DNA from: Caenorhabditis remanei
Lineage: Eukaryota; Nematoda; Chromadorea; Rhabditida; Rhabditidae
NCBI RefSeq assembly: GCF_010183535.1
Contig: NC_071330.1
Location: 9,219,717 to 9,283,716 of the forward strand
Direction: 5' to 3'
Length of the DNA: 64,000 nucleotides
In this document: positions 1-13,097 of the stretch, one piece after another
Layout: each line of letters starts with the position of its first letter
Position numbering within the stretch: position 1 is the first letter of the stretch
Notes under the pieces: generated by a model
Seen by the model: the letters and a program-made list of their open reading frames with translations, nothing else
The model's database searches: none
Told to the model about the DNA's origin: nothing
Translations under genes and position numbers: made by a program

Positions 1-3000
1 GCATAATGATTATAAGCTTCTTGATATAAAGTGCTGAATGTTGATTGTCCTTTGAATGTTTGTGTCCAGTAAGGTTTTGAAGAGAAAAGATTTGATCTCC
101 ATGCATCTAATAATGAATTCATTATCCATTCATATGCCATTCTTCTCGTTCCTTCTTGAATTCCCGAAACAACTCCAGAAGTTCTAGATGACGTGGAGAA
201 AAGACGAAGAGATTCTAATGCTTTCTTCGTGTGAATACATACATATTGACTGACTTTCGGAGAATCTCTGTCATCTATACATATTTTTCGAGCACAGAGA
301 GCATGGCCAACAGCAAGGCCTAGATTGCTGGAAACACAAAATTGAAAAGTAATCAAATTAGAAATAAACTTACTCTGTCAAAATCTTCGGAGGGCAATTT
401 CTGATCAATGAATAGTGCTGTCTTGCCAATTCATTTTTATTACTTCTCCAATAGATTCCACAAGTTAAAACATGTGTCCACCACGTACAACAAGCATCTC
501 CATTTCGAGTCAACCAAGAACCGAATTCTGAATAAAAAGAGGATTTAATAAAAGCTGAGAAGAAAAAAAACAGACTTGCAGATTCATCTTTTTCATTTGT
601 TAACAACGCAGCACATTGAGTTGAAATAGAAACAAGAAGTCTCGATACATCAACGACGTCAACTTCATCGTCAAGGCGATCACTATCGTTCAGGATTCTT
701 TCCACATTTTTCGTGAATATTTCATCTCCACCAACAAGTTCTTGAACAAGTTTTGAGAGTAGGTATATTTTAAGAGTTGTTCGAATTCGAGCCAATGGAG
801 ATACTAAAAACAGAAATATGTGTTTAGTTCAAATAAGAAAGCTTACATTGTTCATCTTCAACAAATGATCCAAACCGCAACAGTTTCTGTTTCGAACTCA
901 ACACATGCTCTAACCTTTTTGGATCTGACATATATTTTCTTGTTGCCGGATGGAATATCCATAATAAATGAGAGACAGAATGTTCTGGAGCCCGTCGAAC
1001 GTGTCTTCGAGCTCTTCGTAAGAAGTACCCGGAGAAGAATGGAGCCAGCAGATTGGGAAGTGCAAGACGGCAACGAATCGATGCTGCGATGTAGATCTGA
1101 GCCATGATTGCACGTGGAAGACCATCATTTGATGCTCCAGCAGCTTCAGCCATGTTCACAGCACAAAGGGAAAGATAGAGGCCTGGCAATGTTCTCGGGT
1201 CATCACCATCGTTACTGTGGCCAGTTATGCCCATCAGATGAAGCTGAAAGTAACAGAAATAAGCTGAAACTTCGTATACTCAAAAAACGAAACCTGATGA
1301 ATTTCATGGTAGAGAACAGCTGTATGTGCATGACTTCTACAAACCACCGATACTGGTTTAGTTGTAGATCTCCTCCTTCTTGCCATATATCTTCCAATCC
1401 ATAACCAATTCAAAAGATGTCTGAAGCATTCCCATGCAACATATGCAAATGATTCTATTCCAGGTGAGGGAATCCAACAACCCAGTGCGACCAAACACTC
1501 TCTGAATTGTCTTTGAGCTTCTTTCAGATTTCCGGATCTCAATTCTTCTCTTGCTTTTTCTCTGGTTGAAACAAATGATTGCCATGTTGGAGACATAAAG
1601 TCTTGAACTGGGTCTCCATGAACCATCAATTTGATCATAACAAACAGAACCATGAGGACATTTACACACCAAATCAGAGTGCTATCAAGGCCCCAAAAAG
1701 AAGTTTGATTTGTTGTTCCATCTGGATCATCGATCACTCGTCCGTGCTCAAATGGAGATGCAATCGGGGCTTTCGTGTCTGCAGATGCTGTAGAAAACAG
1801 AGAACTTCCAGCAAGTAAACTGAAATATATTGATTTAATGAACTATATTCTTTTTGAATCGTTTTACCCGATTGGATTGAAAATCATAACAGCCATGAGC
1901 ATTGCAAAAAGTGTCACTCTAGAATTGTCTCTTGTTCCATTTTTAACAGGAGTATTCGTACTCATTCTAGATCTTTTTCTCTCATTTCTTGGCGGAGATG
2001 GAGATGATTCAGCTGGCGACTGGATTGCATAATCAGAGTATTGAATTGGTTCTGGGTACTAAATCCAGGAATTTTCCTTATTTTGAAAATATTTGAATAA
2101 CTCACTGGTAATCCATTCATCTGAAGCGTTTTTCTCATTTGATCTACTTGAAATTTCAACGCATGATTCTCGTGTTCAATCTCTTCAATATGTTCGATTG
2201 CTTTTCGAAGTGTCGCTGACTTGGACAGTTTTGCTTCATCTCCACATAGAAGTATTTTTAATTGTTGAATTCTATCATTTATAGAACAACGATACTTCTT
2301 CTCGATCAAATTATGGGCAGTGCGTCGTTCTGTTTTTGGCCCTGTAATCATTAACATTGGAGTTAAAGATATTCTCTTCAGTATAACTCACTCCTAATAA
2401 TAACAGTATTTCCTTGAGATGACGGTTCTCCAGAATCACTGTCATCATCTTCATCATCTTCATCTTCAGCCGGTTCTTGTATCACAACTTTTGATGGTTT
2501 TTGATAAGTTCTAGTCGACGAAGACGACGCTCCAGTCTTTTTGTTTTTCAGTTTTTCAACTTCACTTGGAGACATATTGACTAGCATTCGAAGAAGTTCT
2601 TCCTTCATATTCTGTGGACTCGATGGACTGTTCACTTCCACAATTTTCGTCGGCTTCGTCTCTGGAACTTCTTCAATTGGTGGTGATTCTACTGGTTCTG
2701 GATGTTCATGGATTGTTGGTTGACTTGAAATTCGATTTAAATGATGTTGATGATGATGTTGAATTTGATGTGGAGTATGAGATTGATGATAAGTATGATA
2801 AGTTTGTCCCTGAGCTGAAAAATGAGGTTCAGAAAATGAGAGAAGACGAATAAAAGAGACCTGGATTGTACGGAGACATGTACCCGTTTATAAGTTCCAT
2901 TGGTTCAACATAAGGTTGAGGGGTCATTGATGTATGATGAGGAGGAGATAGCATTTCATGTGGATAACTCTGAAAAATAAGATTATACTTTGTTTTCCAT

Positions 3001-3859
3001 GGAATGTATTTTCAGATTTTCTGTAATGTCAATATCATGTCAGTTTTACTGACTAACTTCTTTTTTATTTCCATTTTTTCTCTCAGTTTTGACATTTATT
3101 GTCCGTTTTTTGGGTGATAAGAACACCCGTGCTGCAACATTTTCATCGTAAAACTTGCCCTCTCAATTCCGTTTTTCTTTCTTACCTTTTGATCAATTGT
3201 ACCATTTGTGTTCACATAAAGAGAAGATTGTCCTCCAGGAGTCATTGCAGGAGCAGCTAATTGTTGAGCAAGTGAGAGAGGCCGATAGGCATCAGCAGGA
3301 TATGTTCCAGTTAATGGAGATGTTTGTAATGGATTGAGCATACTTGCAGGACCTTCTCCAGATATTGGTTGAGTTGAGGCTAAAGAAGGTCCTCTTCCTC
3401 CTCCTCCGAGATCAAATATGGGCGGAGAAAATCTCATTGAATAGAAGTCTTCATTATTGTTTTTCAGTAGAGATTGTATTCGACTCACGTCGTGTTGCCT
3501 GAAATGTAAATTATCAAAATGGGTCAAGAAAAAAAGTTACTAATGGTACAGAATAGCAGTCCAATTAATCCATTTTGGGAAATAAATAATTCAAAAACTT
3601 GCCCATCAACTTCGTAAAATTCTTGAGGCGGACTGTGTTGATTTCCCTGTAAAGTTGGATCATGTTGTTGTGAAGGTCCTGGTTCCTGCCAGTTTTGATC
3701 CATATCAAAATCCATAGAATCATTACTAGGAAACGCTGAAAATCTCTGTATTTCCTAAATCAATTCGGTGTCAAACTCACGTGCAATGTCATCTAACTTT
3801 GTGACCAATGACAGAAAGGGATCTGACATTGGCACGTCGCCATCGAACTCTTCGTCCAT
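1..3859 (-). CDS. sbp-1: SREBP sterol regulatory element-binding transcription factor (3' end beyond window)
   Basis: Membrane-bound bHLH-zip activator of lipid and one-carbon metabolism genes; in SREBPs the N-terminal half is released by proteolysis and enters the nucleus. The start at 3859 gives an acidic N-terminus ([13 protein letters not shown]). I read about eleven exons: 3781-3859, 3603-3735, 3186-3498, about 2860-2970, 2390-2815, 2110-2340 (b[23 protein letters not shown] with the SREBP-type tyrosine, then a leucine zipper), 1870-2060, 1310-1810, 845-1245, 375-800, and 1-330 running off the edge. Two membrane spans follow the zipper ([13 protein letters not shown] and [17 protein letters not shown]), with a luminal loop containing GRVIDD where vertebrate SREBPs carry the S1P site. 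The C-terminal part is the conserved regulatory domain. The intron between exons 2 and 3 needs a GC donor (GG|GCAAGT at 3602) to keep frame. Missing: the last exon(s) and stop. Confidence 0.95.
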
Positions 3860-6800
3860 TCTGAATCGAAATAACTTTTCTTGGAAAAAAATTGGAAGAA
3901 AAAACGGAGAGAAGTGAGTGGGAGTTATCAAAATCAGAATTCAGAATTGAGTGAGTCGAGAGAAGACAAGGAATTGATAAAACAAATACTGATAAGACTC
4001 CCAGAAACACCTTCGTTGACTGGTTCGGAGAGAAAAAGAAAAAAGGAAAATGCTGATGGAAGAGGAATTTTAAGTGTTTTATGATCAATTCAAAAGACGA
4101 AAAAAGGGTCATTTACGAAGTAGAAAATAGTGTTCTTGATAGAGAAAAGATATAAAAATGGTAGGGAATTCTTGATTGGTTCCATGATATTTGGTTTTCG
4201 TTAGTTTATAATTCTGAATTTGGAAGAAACCAAGAATTTACTAATCTTCGGAGATGCCCTTTTCTAAGAGCAGTGTAATAAAATTTATGCCTCGAGTCTT
4301 CTGAATCAAGATAATTTCATCCTATCCAGTCACTATTCCTTCCTAGTAAACACGTTTCCTGACAGTCTTTCTCATTTTTTGTGTACAATCTCAACATCAA
4401 AACTTTGAGTCGTTACAAATTAGTCTTTCATTTGAAGCATAAAAAATCAGAAAAATGTCATTCAAAATTTATGACACAACCGTAAAGAAGCTGATTCTAT
4501 TGACAGTTTAGTAAACGGAAATTCATAAGTGAATGGGTCATTTCGGTGTGCTCAGAAATAGGAAAAAGAACTGCAAACTCCAGAACTAGATTGTCTGGAA
4601 ATATTCCTTTCAGATTTGTTGTTATATTCAAGAGTACGAACAAATTGCCAACTTTCTAACCTAAAGAGTTACCAATTTCTGAAAAATACATGTCATCCAA
4701 TTCACATGTAATGCTCGTGAACTGTAAATGCACCGGCATCATGACACAAACAACATTCAAAGCATTATTAAGGAAATGGTCAACAAGAAATCATTAATTT
4801 TATCATTTCAAGAGCAGAGAATATTCTGCAATAAATAGGAAATGACAACGAAATAGAGAGGAACGTCCTGAGAGAAACTCCTATTTGTTACTCTCAACGA
4901 ATAAACGAAAATAGGAAGAGTAAATATAGAAAATGGTTTAAAATTTTGATATGATGTTAAGACAAAATAAGATAATTGTGCATTAGTGAAACATTGACAC
5001 AAATGAAAATTTTGATATGGTAGCTCAACACCACTCTATTTTGTTGAACTTTTTTGTGACTATTCATTTAAACATTTGATTTACGAAAAACACTTTTTCG
5101 AGCAGCGCAATACTTTAGAGTTTTCGAAAATACTGAACTTTATGAAATTTTGAAAAAAAAACGAGTTTTGAAAAGATCAGGACAATAGGGAGTTTTTTAA
5201 TTCTTGCATTACTGTACTCCAAAATTTTTTCCGACTTTCAATACGAGTTGTGCTTCAGTTCTTGTTTTCAAAATTTAAAAATATTCACTTCGATAAATGA
5301 TAATACGGTATTTGATCAATGCTTCAATTGATTCGCAAGTTGCATTCAAAATGTTATCACTGGAGAACCAGTTTTTTTCCAGAATATGTATATTATAGAT
5401 AGGGGTGTAAATGATAAAATATCTATAGTCGAAAAGGCAAAATTAGTTTCATCAGAAAAGAGAAAAGAAATAAGTTCTGGTGGTTATGTGTGGATTTATG
5501 AGATGTCATTTCACAAATTCTCTGTTCACTCAAGGCAGACTACATGCTCTGAAAACCAGGATTTTAGAAAATCACTGCAATGTATTCTAAAGTTTTCATT
5601 TAACTGAACGTTTTTTTTTGAAAAACAAAGGTAAGAAACGAGTTGATGCTTCTTTTGAATACGGTACCATTCTCTTCACCATCTAGAACCATTCCATACT
5701 TCAGGTCCTGTCTTTTCATTAAGTTTAACTTTCACTAATAGTTTTTCAATATTATGCTACACCTAAGACTACGAGTAACGACTCTATTTATTTGGGTTCA
5801 AATTTGCGTCTACAAACCTTAGACTCACTTGATATGACGTCACTTTTCTACAAGAATTAAAAGATCAAAAACTAAAAAAAAAAACAGCTAGATGAAGTTT
5901 GAAACAAATCAAAGCACAGAAATCCATAGCTCATCAGAAGAAAAGAAAATGATCAGCTGTCTCGATATATCTGCGTCTCTCCGATTCGTCTATTATGTTT
6001 TTGTAGTCTACAAGATCAATGAGTCACAAGACATGGTCAACCATAAATATTTACTGAAAAAAGAGAAACAGGACTCATGGAAACGTCATTGTTTTGTTCA
6101 TTCAATCAATATGAAACTAGTTAAAAAGTGCATATTGTTTGAGAGAAAAAGTTGAGAAAAAGGAGTGAAAAATCAAAGAAAAGTTTGAGAAAGAGATGAG
6201 AGAAACCCTATCTTCATGTCTTGTAGACACACTGTTTCTCTATCTGCGTTTCTTCAGATCATATGATCTCTCACTTCTTGACATTGGCAACTCATATAGA
6301 GATAAGTGAGTTATTTCGGTGTATAGGTACATCAGAAGAAGAAAAAGAAGAAAAGAGATGTCGTGGGAAGAAAAGTAGAATAAAAAGACGATAAGAATTA
6401 GAAAAATGAAGAAAAAGGATGATCTGAGATGATGAAAATATTGACAGAACAATATGAAAAAAACAGAAGAAAGATGTTTTAAAAGTGACAATATCACGTG
6501 GGAGGTTCCGTTCAATTATGACAAAAGAGAGCTCGAGAGATGAAAATGATAAGGAAAGACATGGAGGTAGAGACCACGTGGAGACGACATTTCATAACTT
6601 TCTGAACGAACTAGACTGAAATTAAAATATGAAGGTATTCAATGATTCAATAGGGGTTCAGGAATTGAAAATCATTATTTTTCAGTTTCAGAAGACAAGG
6701 CAACGAACTTTTTAAAAACCAAGCTACTGTAACATCACAATCTATCGAATGAAGTGGTTCGGAATGAGGACTTCGCAGAAGAAAACCTTCCTTTTTCAGA

Positions 6801-7146
6801 TTTCTGCAAAATTCAGATTCAGAGAAGCATATTACTACATGTTTCCATGTCAATGTTTTTAAATAGATTTTTCACACTCTGCTTTTTCCCATGTTGTACT
6901 CTTTGAACAGCCAAGTCTCTTTTCTTTTTTTTCAAATATTTACTTATTTACCTATGTGCTAATTTCTTCAAACTGTCTGCACATTTTCTTAACTCTTTTC
7001 AACTTATTTGAAACTTTCTCGTACTTTCTGTTCTTAATATTCTATTTTTCAACTTCCCGCGGTTTTTTAAGCATTGTCTGAAACATTTTTTGATGTATTT
7101 GACGATTTTTCCAATTGTGCACAGTATTCATTTTTGTCCCCACGGG
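3860..7146. other. Intergenic: sbp-1 upstream region
   Basis: No convincing gene on either strand. Open frames here are short, AT-rich and lack splice-linked partners. The part next to 3859 is presumably the sbp-1 promoter and 5' UTR; the part near 7146 follows the U2 snRNA 3' end. I could not recognise individual regulatory sites. Confidence 0.6.
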
Positions 7147-7334
7147 GACTGGGCCGAGCCCGGCAGCAGTGCAACGCCAGGACGACCCTTGGAAAGTCGG
7201 AGCAAGCCCCGAGTCTTTCCTAGGTTCCAAAAATCATATAACCTTTATTACACTCATTCGAGTGTATACCGTAGGTTAATACGATAAGAACAGATACTAC
7301 ACTTTGATCTTAGCTAATAAGCCGAAGAAGCGAT
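7147..7334 (-). ncRNA. U2 spliceosomal snRNA
   Basis: Read on the minus strand, the RNA starts ATCGCTTCTTCGGCTTATTA and continues with GCTAAGATCAAAGTGTAGTATCTG, which contains the branch-point recognition sequence GTGTAGTATCTG. A Sm-site-like ATGATTTTTGGAAC and the 3' stem-loop pair (GACTCGGGGCTTGCTCCGACTT) follow, ending near GGCTCGGCCCAGTC. Length about 188 nt, as expected. It matches my memory of the C. elegans U2 almost base for base. It pairs with intron branch points in the spliceosome. It stands alone, with no second snRNA nearby. The 3' end is uncertain by a few bases. I did not identify the proximal sequence element confidently. Confidence 0.95.
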
Positions 7335-8100
7335 ACGAATGAAAAGAGGTGTCGGGGTAGGGGAAACCTATGTACGGACAAAAACCGGGATCGCGACGGC
7401 CACTATGAATAGGGAAGGTACGCAGACGCGGGATTTTTGTGCGCCGTTCTCCTCGCGCCCTTCGTTCAAACGGCATATAACATTGTGGGCAGCTTGTACG
7501 TCAACTTTCTGGGTCCTCCATTTCGAATCATACATAAAATCATTCAAATCTACATTTATTCTACTACGTTTTTTATAATAGACTGTGTTAATCAGTTCGT
7601 AGTGCGCAGTAAGAGCAAGCAAAACATGAATTTAGAAACTGATGACTGAATAGAGCATAGGTTGTATTATGCCAGTTTCAAGATAGTTGCTCAAATCTAG
7701 ATGTTTTACTTTTTCAATACTTCGTATGTCTCTAATTTCAAGATTTGGATGTTTCCGTTCCGGTGTATAATCGAGAAATGATCCAAACTTAGCTAGTAAC
7801 GAATAATAAATCAAGGAATTGATTCAAATCTATCTCCAGCATTGAATGTTTTCCAAAACGGTCGTCTGCTCGTTATCACATTCTTCCTGCATACTCTTCG
7901 ATTCATCGTGCAACCTGATACCCCATTTCTCCAACCTAACACCTCCTCAAGGGCAATTGTAAGTTTCCCTCTCTTTTTCCCTTCTTAGCCGTGACTTGAC
8001 CTCTTCCAAACGGACAAGTGTTGCACCATTCCTTTATGTAAACAGACATTGACACTTTCTAATTGCTTCTTCCTGTTCTAAATAACTCTTTCTATGTATA

Positions 8101-8370
8101 CCGTAAAAACTGCATTAGAGCGACACCTTTAATAGAACAACACCTCTAATAGAACGACACCCATATATACTCAGGATTCATGAACATGATTATCCTAGTG
8201 TATTTTCTTGGTTCTGAATAGAAGCAGCGTGAATAGTAACCTCTAGATCAACAAATAGAACTTTCAAAAAGTTTTTCCGTTTAACTTTAATGAGTTTCTG
8301 AAACCACAACATTTTTCTGAGAGGTGATTGAAAAATAGAGCGACATGTCGCTCTAATACAGTTTTTACGG
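8101..8370. mobile_element. TA-flanked inverted-repeat element (Tc/mariner-like MITE)
   Basis: Terminal inverted repeats CCGTAAAAACTG(C/T)ATTAGAGCGACA are present at both ends, flanked by TA on each side (8099-8100 and 8371-8372), the usual Tc1/mariner target duplication. Length 270 bp with no coding capacity. Near the left end a short AATAGAACRACACC unit is repeated in tandem. Confidence 0.8.
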
Positions 8371-10347
8371 TATCTTGTTTTCCAACTCTATTCAGTTCTT
8401 CTTTCTTCCATTATCTTTCTTGAATCGGTTGCTCATCAAAGGAGGTTTCCACATCATAAATTTAAAGAAGCAATGGATGGAATACAGTGATAAGATGAAG
8501 ATAAAATAAGTGATAGGCGGAAAAAAGTGTTGCGAGAATGGGAATGTGATCGTAAAAGTATATTGAAGGCGGTGCCTTTTTGAATTGTATCAAGTGATCA
8601 CTCGAAACGCTTTTGATAATCAGAAAGAAGTTATTTATACAGGCTATAATATTATACAGCTCAGCATGATAGTTCAACAGTTACCTCAATGAGAAATTTC
8701 AGTTTTTCACTGAATCCCCCACTCTAGAATCTATTCATAACTACAGCAGAATCCTCTTCTCATTTCTTCCACCATTTAGCACTTTCTCTTCTTCTTCTTC
8801 TTCATCTTTCAAATGCTCGTTTATCAAACAGTTATGTGTTTTGTCTGTCACACTTTCCTCTTTCACTCCATTTCTCTCCCTTTCATTTTCCTCTTTTTCT
8901 TCTATCTTTTCCGTATAACCGATTCCGATTTGCAATGATATGTAAATGTAAAGCAAACGAATACATATAGTCTTCTTCTTCTTCTTCTTCTTTTCTTCAT
9001 CTTTTCCGTTATTCTGTTCACAATTCAAAAGTGAAAATTCGTGATAAGAGAAGGCGATAAGAGGTGATTAGTGGCCTGGATTAGATCAATTCGTCTTTGA
9101 AGTATTGCCGCTTAAATCTATTTTTCTCCCAACTTCTTCTGCTATTTTCGTTGATTTTTCTTAAGAAATCAATCTAATAACATTTTTATGGATAGAAGGA
9201 GAAGAAGAAGAGAGAATAGAAGATTTTATGGCCACCCTCAATGTATTCTCAAGATAAGAATACGAAGAAACATTGACGGAGGAAGAAGAAGAAGGACCAT
9301 TAGGTTCTGGGAGAACAATCACTATTTTTATGAGTTTTCTGTCATTTTACGATTTTCTTGACCATATGTTTGTAATTTGGAATGAACGCTTTCAAATTTT
9401 ATACGCAATTAGAATTTTCAATAAGCATTCTACATAGTAAGAGTCAGTTTTATGAGATTTTCAAGCTTCTGGGTATTGAAAATCTAATAGAACGCTGATA
9501 CCGGATGCTTACTTCTCTTCTGAGTTATACTCTAGAATATGAAGGAGATGATTCTTCTTACATGCCCCCGAAATGTAGGTATTCATATTTTTGCTAAAAA
9601 CCCGTGTAACGTTTCCGCATAAAATTCAAATCTCCAATCCAATAATTTGTCACTTGAACTCAATCCCAGAGAGCACACCATCCATCAGATGGGCAGGAGA
9701 CACTCAAATTCAAAAAATGTGAAGAGGGTTTCCATTTAAATTGGCTTCAATTCTCATCGATCACTCTCCGAAAGAGTCATCTTCTTTTAAAAAAAAACTC
9801 ATGTTTCTTCGTTCAGCTTCTTCTTTCTTCCTTTCCCCTCTTTATTCACTAAAAAGTTCACACCATTCGTCCGTTCATATTTCACACCAAGGTCATCATC
9901 CAATCGCCTTCTTCTACTCTCCCTCTTCAGTCAGTTTTCCCATTTTCGTCTCTCATTTTTCCCGTATTCTATTCTTCCATTCTCACTTCATTCCTCCCCA
10001 TTTTTTATCAATGTTTTCTTTTCTCCGCCGGCCATTCCTTTTATCTTTGCCGACACGATTGTCGTCGCGTTTCCATCTAAAAAGTTGCGTTTTTAGTCTC
10101 GTGGCGGTCGGTGTGCTGGCTCTTCCAAAGAAAAGAGAAACCACAATATGATGGATTTCCACTTTTTCATTTATTCTTCGAACTCTTTCTTCAATTTCTG
10201 CACCATCGATAGCTATAAAAATATGAGAAAAGAAGAAGAATATTCACTTTCATTCGTCTTATTTACGGGTAAAATAGTTCCGACACTCCCTTTTCGGCAC
10301 TTTTTTGAGTATCCAAGTTCTTTTAGTGAGTGGAATATGTTGGATCT

Positions 10348-10710
10348 GTTTTTTGCATACTTGCAACGGGCCGGGCCGGGCCGGGCCGGGCCGTGACGAG
10401 AATTTCCAAGGCCCGGCCCGGCCCGGCCCGGCCCGAAGGCCCGGCTGAAAAATTTGAACTGAAATTTTGAACGAAAATTTGAATTTTTTTTGAATTTTTT
10501 TGAATTTTTTCCCAAAAATGTCGAATTTTTGACTATACTTCAGAATTCAATCAAAAGATAGTTATGCATCAAAAAATTGAAGTTTTTAATGTAAAATTTC
10601 AAAAAATTTGGTAAAAAATAGGTACCTTTTTTTGAAGCCGGGCCTTCGGGCCGGGCCGGGCCTTCGGGCCTTGCCGGGCCGGGCCGTAAATTTGCAAGTA
10701 TGGTTTTTTG
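10348..10710. mobile_element. hAT-like MITE, copy 1 (GGGCC-rich)
   Basis: The element proper is 10356-10702. It begins CATACTTGCAA and ends with the exact inverse TTGCAAGTATG, and it is flanked by an 8-bp direct repeat GTTTTTTG (10348-10355 and 10703-10710), typical of hAT-superfamily insertion. Subterminal arrays of GGGCC/GGCCC repeats face each other (10367-10445 and 10637-10687) around an AT-rich centre. There is no transposase, so it is non-autonomous. A related copy lies at 51609-52147. Confidence 0.85.
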
Positions 10711-13097
10711 TGAGTCGGTTTTCCTCAGTTTTTAAATATCGCTACTTAGTTTGAAAGAGCTTCCAGATAAAGAATAATAGTTCTGATCTGATTCCATTTT
10801 CTTGATTGTTTAAAGTTATGTTGAATATAAAATTCAAAATGTGTCGTTCACATATTCGTTCTATCCTCTCCCCTCTCTTGTTCAATTAATCCACTCGATC
10901 TCCGTCGTTTTTTGTGGGTGCAATTCATCGTAAAGTATCTTGGAAGCGTTCCATCGTTCTGCCGTCAATAATCCATCACCACAAACCATCACAACCTGTC
11001 ACCACAACACTTTTTGTGTGAGCCGCCCTCTTCTCGCCCCTTCTCTATTTCTTCTTATTCTCTCCCTCCTGTTCTTCTTGTGTTCACACTCACAGATAAC
11101 ACCAGGACCACCCTTTTCTTCTCTCTCTTTTTTCTTCTTTTTGACCTTTTCTCTCTTTTTTGTTCTACAAAAGATAATAGAGTGCATTGATATGTACTGA
11201 ATCGGAAGTGAAACATATTTGTGCTATTCATTCTTTCTGATACGGTAGCCGTTCATTGTCTTCTTCACTATCATTGTAGAGTGCATACTGAGTTAGAAAT
11301 TTGAACGCATTGGTGTCTAAATGTCCAACGGAATACTCCCCACCGTTCTGTGATTGAGAAACTGTTCTAATTCTACACGAGTTTCCAATATTCACCCAGA
11401 TTTTACATCTCTTCAATAGAACTCAAACTTTTCCAGTCTTTTTCTTTCTTCCCATCTCATATCTTCTTGAAAATACATTCATTTTTCCATCGGTTGCGTG
11501 CCCATTCAATCCATCCCCATAATTCAATCTTCACCCACCAATTCCACGTCATAAATCTTATCTCTGTCTTCTTTTTGCCTCTTTCCCCTTCTAGTATACA
11601 CATATGTTTCTGATCATTTCGCTCGTTTCCATTCCTTTCGAACATCTGCTCTATTTCTGCTCGTTTCTCTGTTCTGTTCAGTCATTCAAAAGCTATAAAA
11701 ATTGACTCTAGGATTAGGAAAACGGGAAAAATAAGTCAGATCAAATCTAGGTGTACATAAATATTCGCTCTTTATTATCCATCTCAAGTGGTCTTCTTGT
11801 GCCGGGGGGACCCAACAGATGTGTGTATCTGAATGTATCGGTGGTGCCGAAGAACACATAAACATAAAACGTAGAATGGGTTCTTCTTCTAATCTCTATT
11901 TTCTCGCACCGCGCAATACGCTTCGTCCGATTCACGATTTCGGGTAGACGTCAATGGATTTTAGAGTTTTTCTCCGGTACGCTCTCATTGATTTCTGTTG
12001 TCATTTTACAGACCTTCCTTTTTGATTCTGAAAAATACAGTCTCATTATAGCCAAATCTTTCTTTTTTGAAGAAAAGACCTAATGTTTTTTCTTGAATTG
12101 TTGTTTCCAAAAAGGATTTAATAATTCCCCTGGAACTTCACTCAGTGAGTTTAGCAACGTTTTTTAGCGAAAATTGGAGACATTCCACGTTGTACAACCT
12201 CTAGGGTAGAGTTTTTTTTTTCAATCCATGTGAACCCTGTCGGTTGTTTGATCTACCTAAATGCATCTCGTTCAACCATCCAATTTTATGGTTTTTTCTT
12301 CTCTTCCTCTCTGTGTCTCTCTCGTTTCTCTTTTTGTTTCTCTATGTCTCGTATCTCCTCTTCTACAACAAGCACCGCCCCTTCTAAAACATTCATTCTC
12401 TCTCTCTCTCTGTTTCTCTTTTTTCCTTCTTTCTACCAGAAGAAGAACAACCCGAACTCTTTTGAGAGGTGACACCTCTGAGTTGAACAGAGAGAAGAAA
12501 GAGAGAGACCTCACACTGATTTTTTATTGCTTTTCTTCTTTTTACTGGTGCCGACATGATGACAGCGGGAGGCAGAAGTAAGGGGAAACGAGAAGATTTC
12601 AAATCGTTTTTCTGTCGATTTAGTCGGTTACCTTTTTAAAGAGATGCTTCGCCTTTTGAGTTCAGAAGATTTTTTCCTTGTTTTCGGAACAAAAAACCAA
12701 CTTATTAGTCATGATGGAAGTTCCAATTTCGTAAACTTTTGAACAGAGCAACTCGAAACTTGCTTCTCTCTTCTCATTTCGGAACCTAGGATCCAGAAAA
12801 CTCCCTCCGAAAGAGTATTTCAATGATTCTGGAACGAGCCTTCCCGTTTTTAAACTCGATAAACTTTATGAACACAAACCTCTTTTCGTTTCTCTCGTCC
12901 ATCCATGGATACCAAGAAATTTCCGTTTCTCATCATTTTTCCTGTCATTTTCTTCCATGTCAATCTTTTTTATTTTTCTTCTCTTTTTATTCTCTCGACT
13001 ATTTTCCTCATTTCTCCTTCATTTCTTCTACAATTTTTGCTAATTTTCAGATTGTGTATGTCACTTCTTCACTAATTAAACAATAATTCAGTCAACA

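Larger units (their letters stand above)
7335..13097. other. Intergenic: upstream of U2 snRNA and plr-1, with two mobile elements
   Basis: About 5.8 kb without a convincing gene. It holds the U2 promoter side (just above 7334), a TA-flanked element at 8101-8370, long TTC/GAA-rich pyrimidine and purine tracts (for example 8755-9005 and 9180-9300), a hAT-like GGGCC-rich element at 10356-10702, and the presumed plr-1 promoter. Long open frames such as 9741-10151 are low-complexity Ser/Phe-rich readings of pyrimidine tracts. Confidence 0.6.

Noticed and set aside
1..3859. Intronic microRNA in SREBP, as miR-33 in vertebrates and flies
   Set aside because: The sbp-1 introns here are mostly very short and none contains a miR-33-like hairpin.
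5386..6155. Short open frames in the sbp-1 upstream region
   Set aside because: AT-rich, no acceptor/donor structure or recognisable motif.
7042..7290. Short open frames on both strands
   Set aside because: They overlap the U2 snRNA, which fully explains the conserved-looking sequence.
9741..10151. Open frame of 136 codons
   Set aside because: Low-complexity Ser/Phe/His-rich reading of a pyrimidine tract; no family resemblance, no splice partners.
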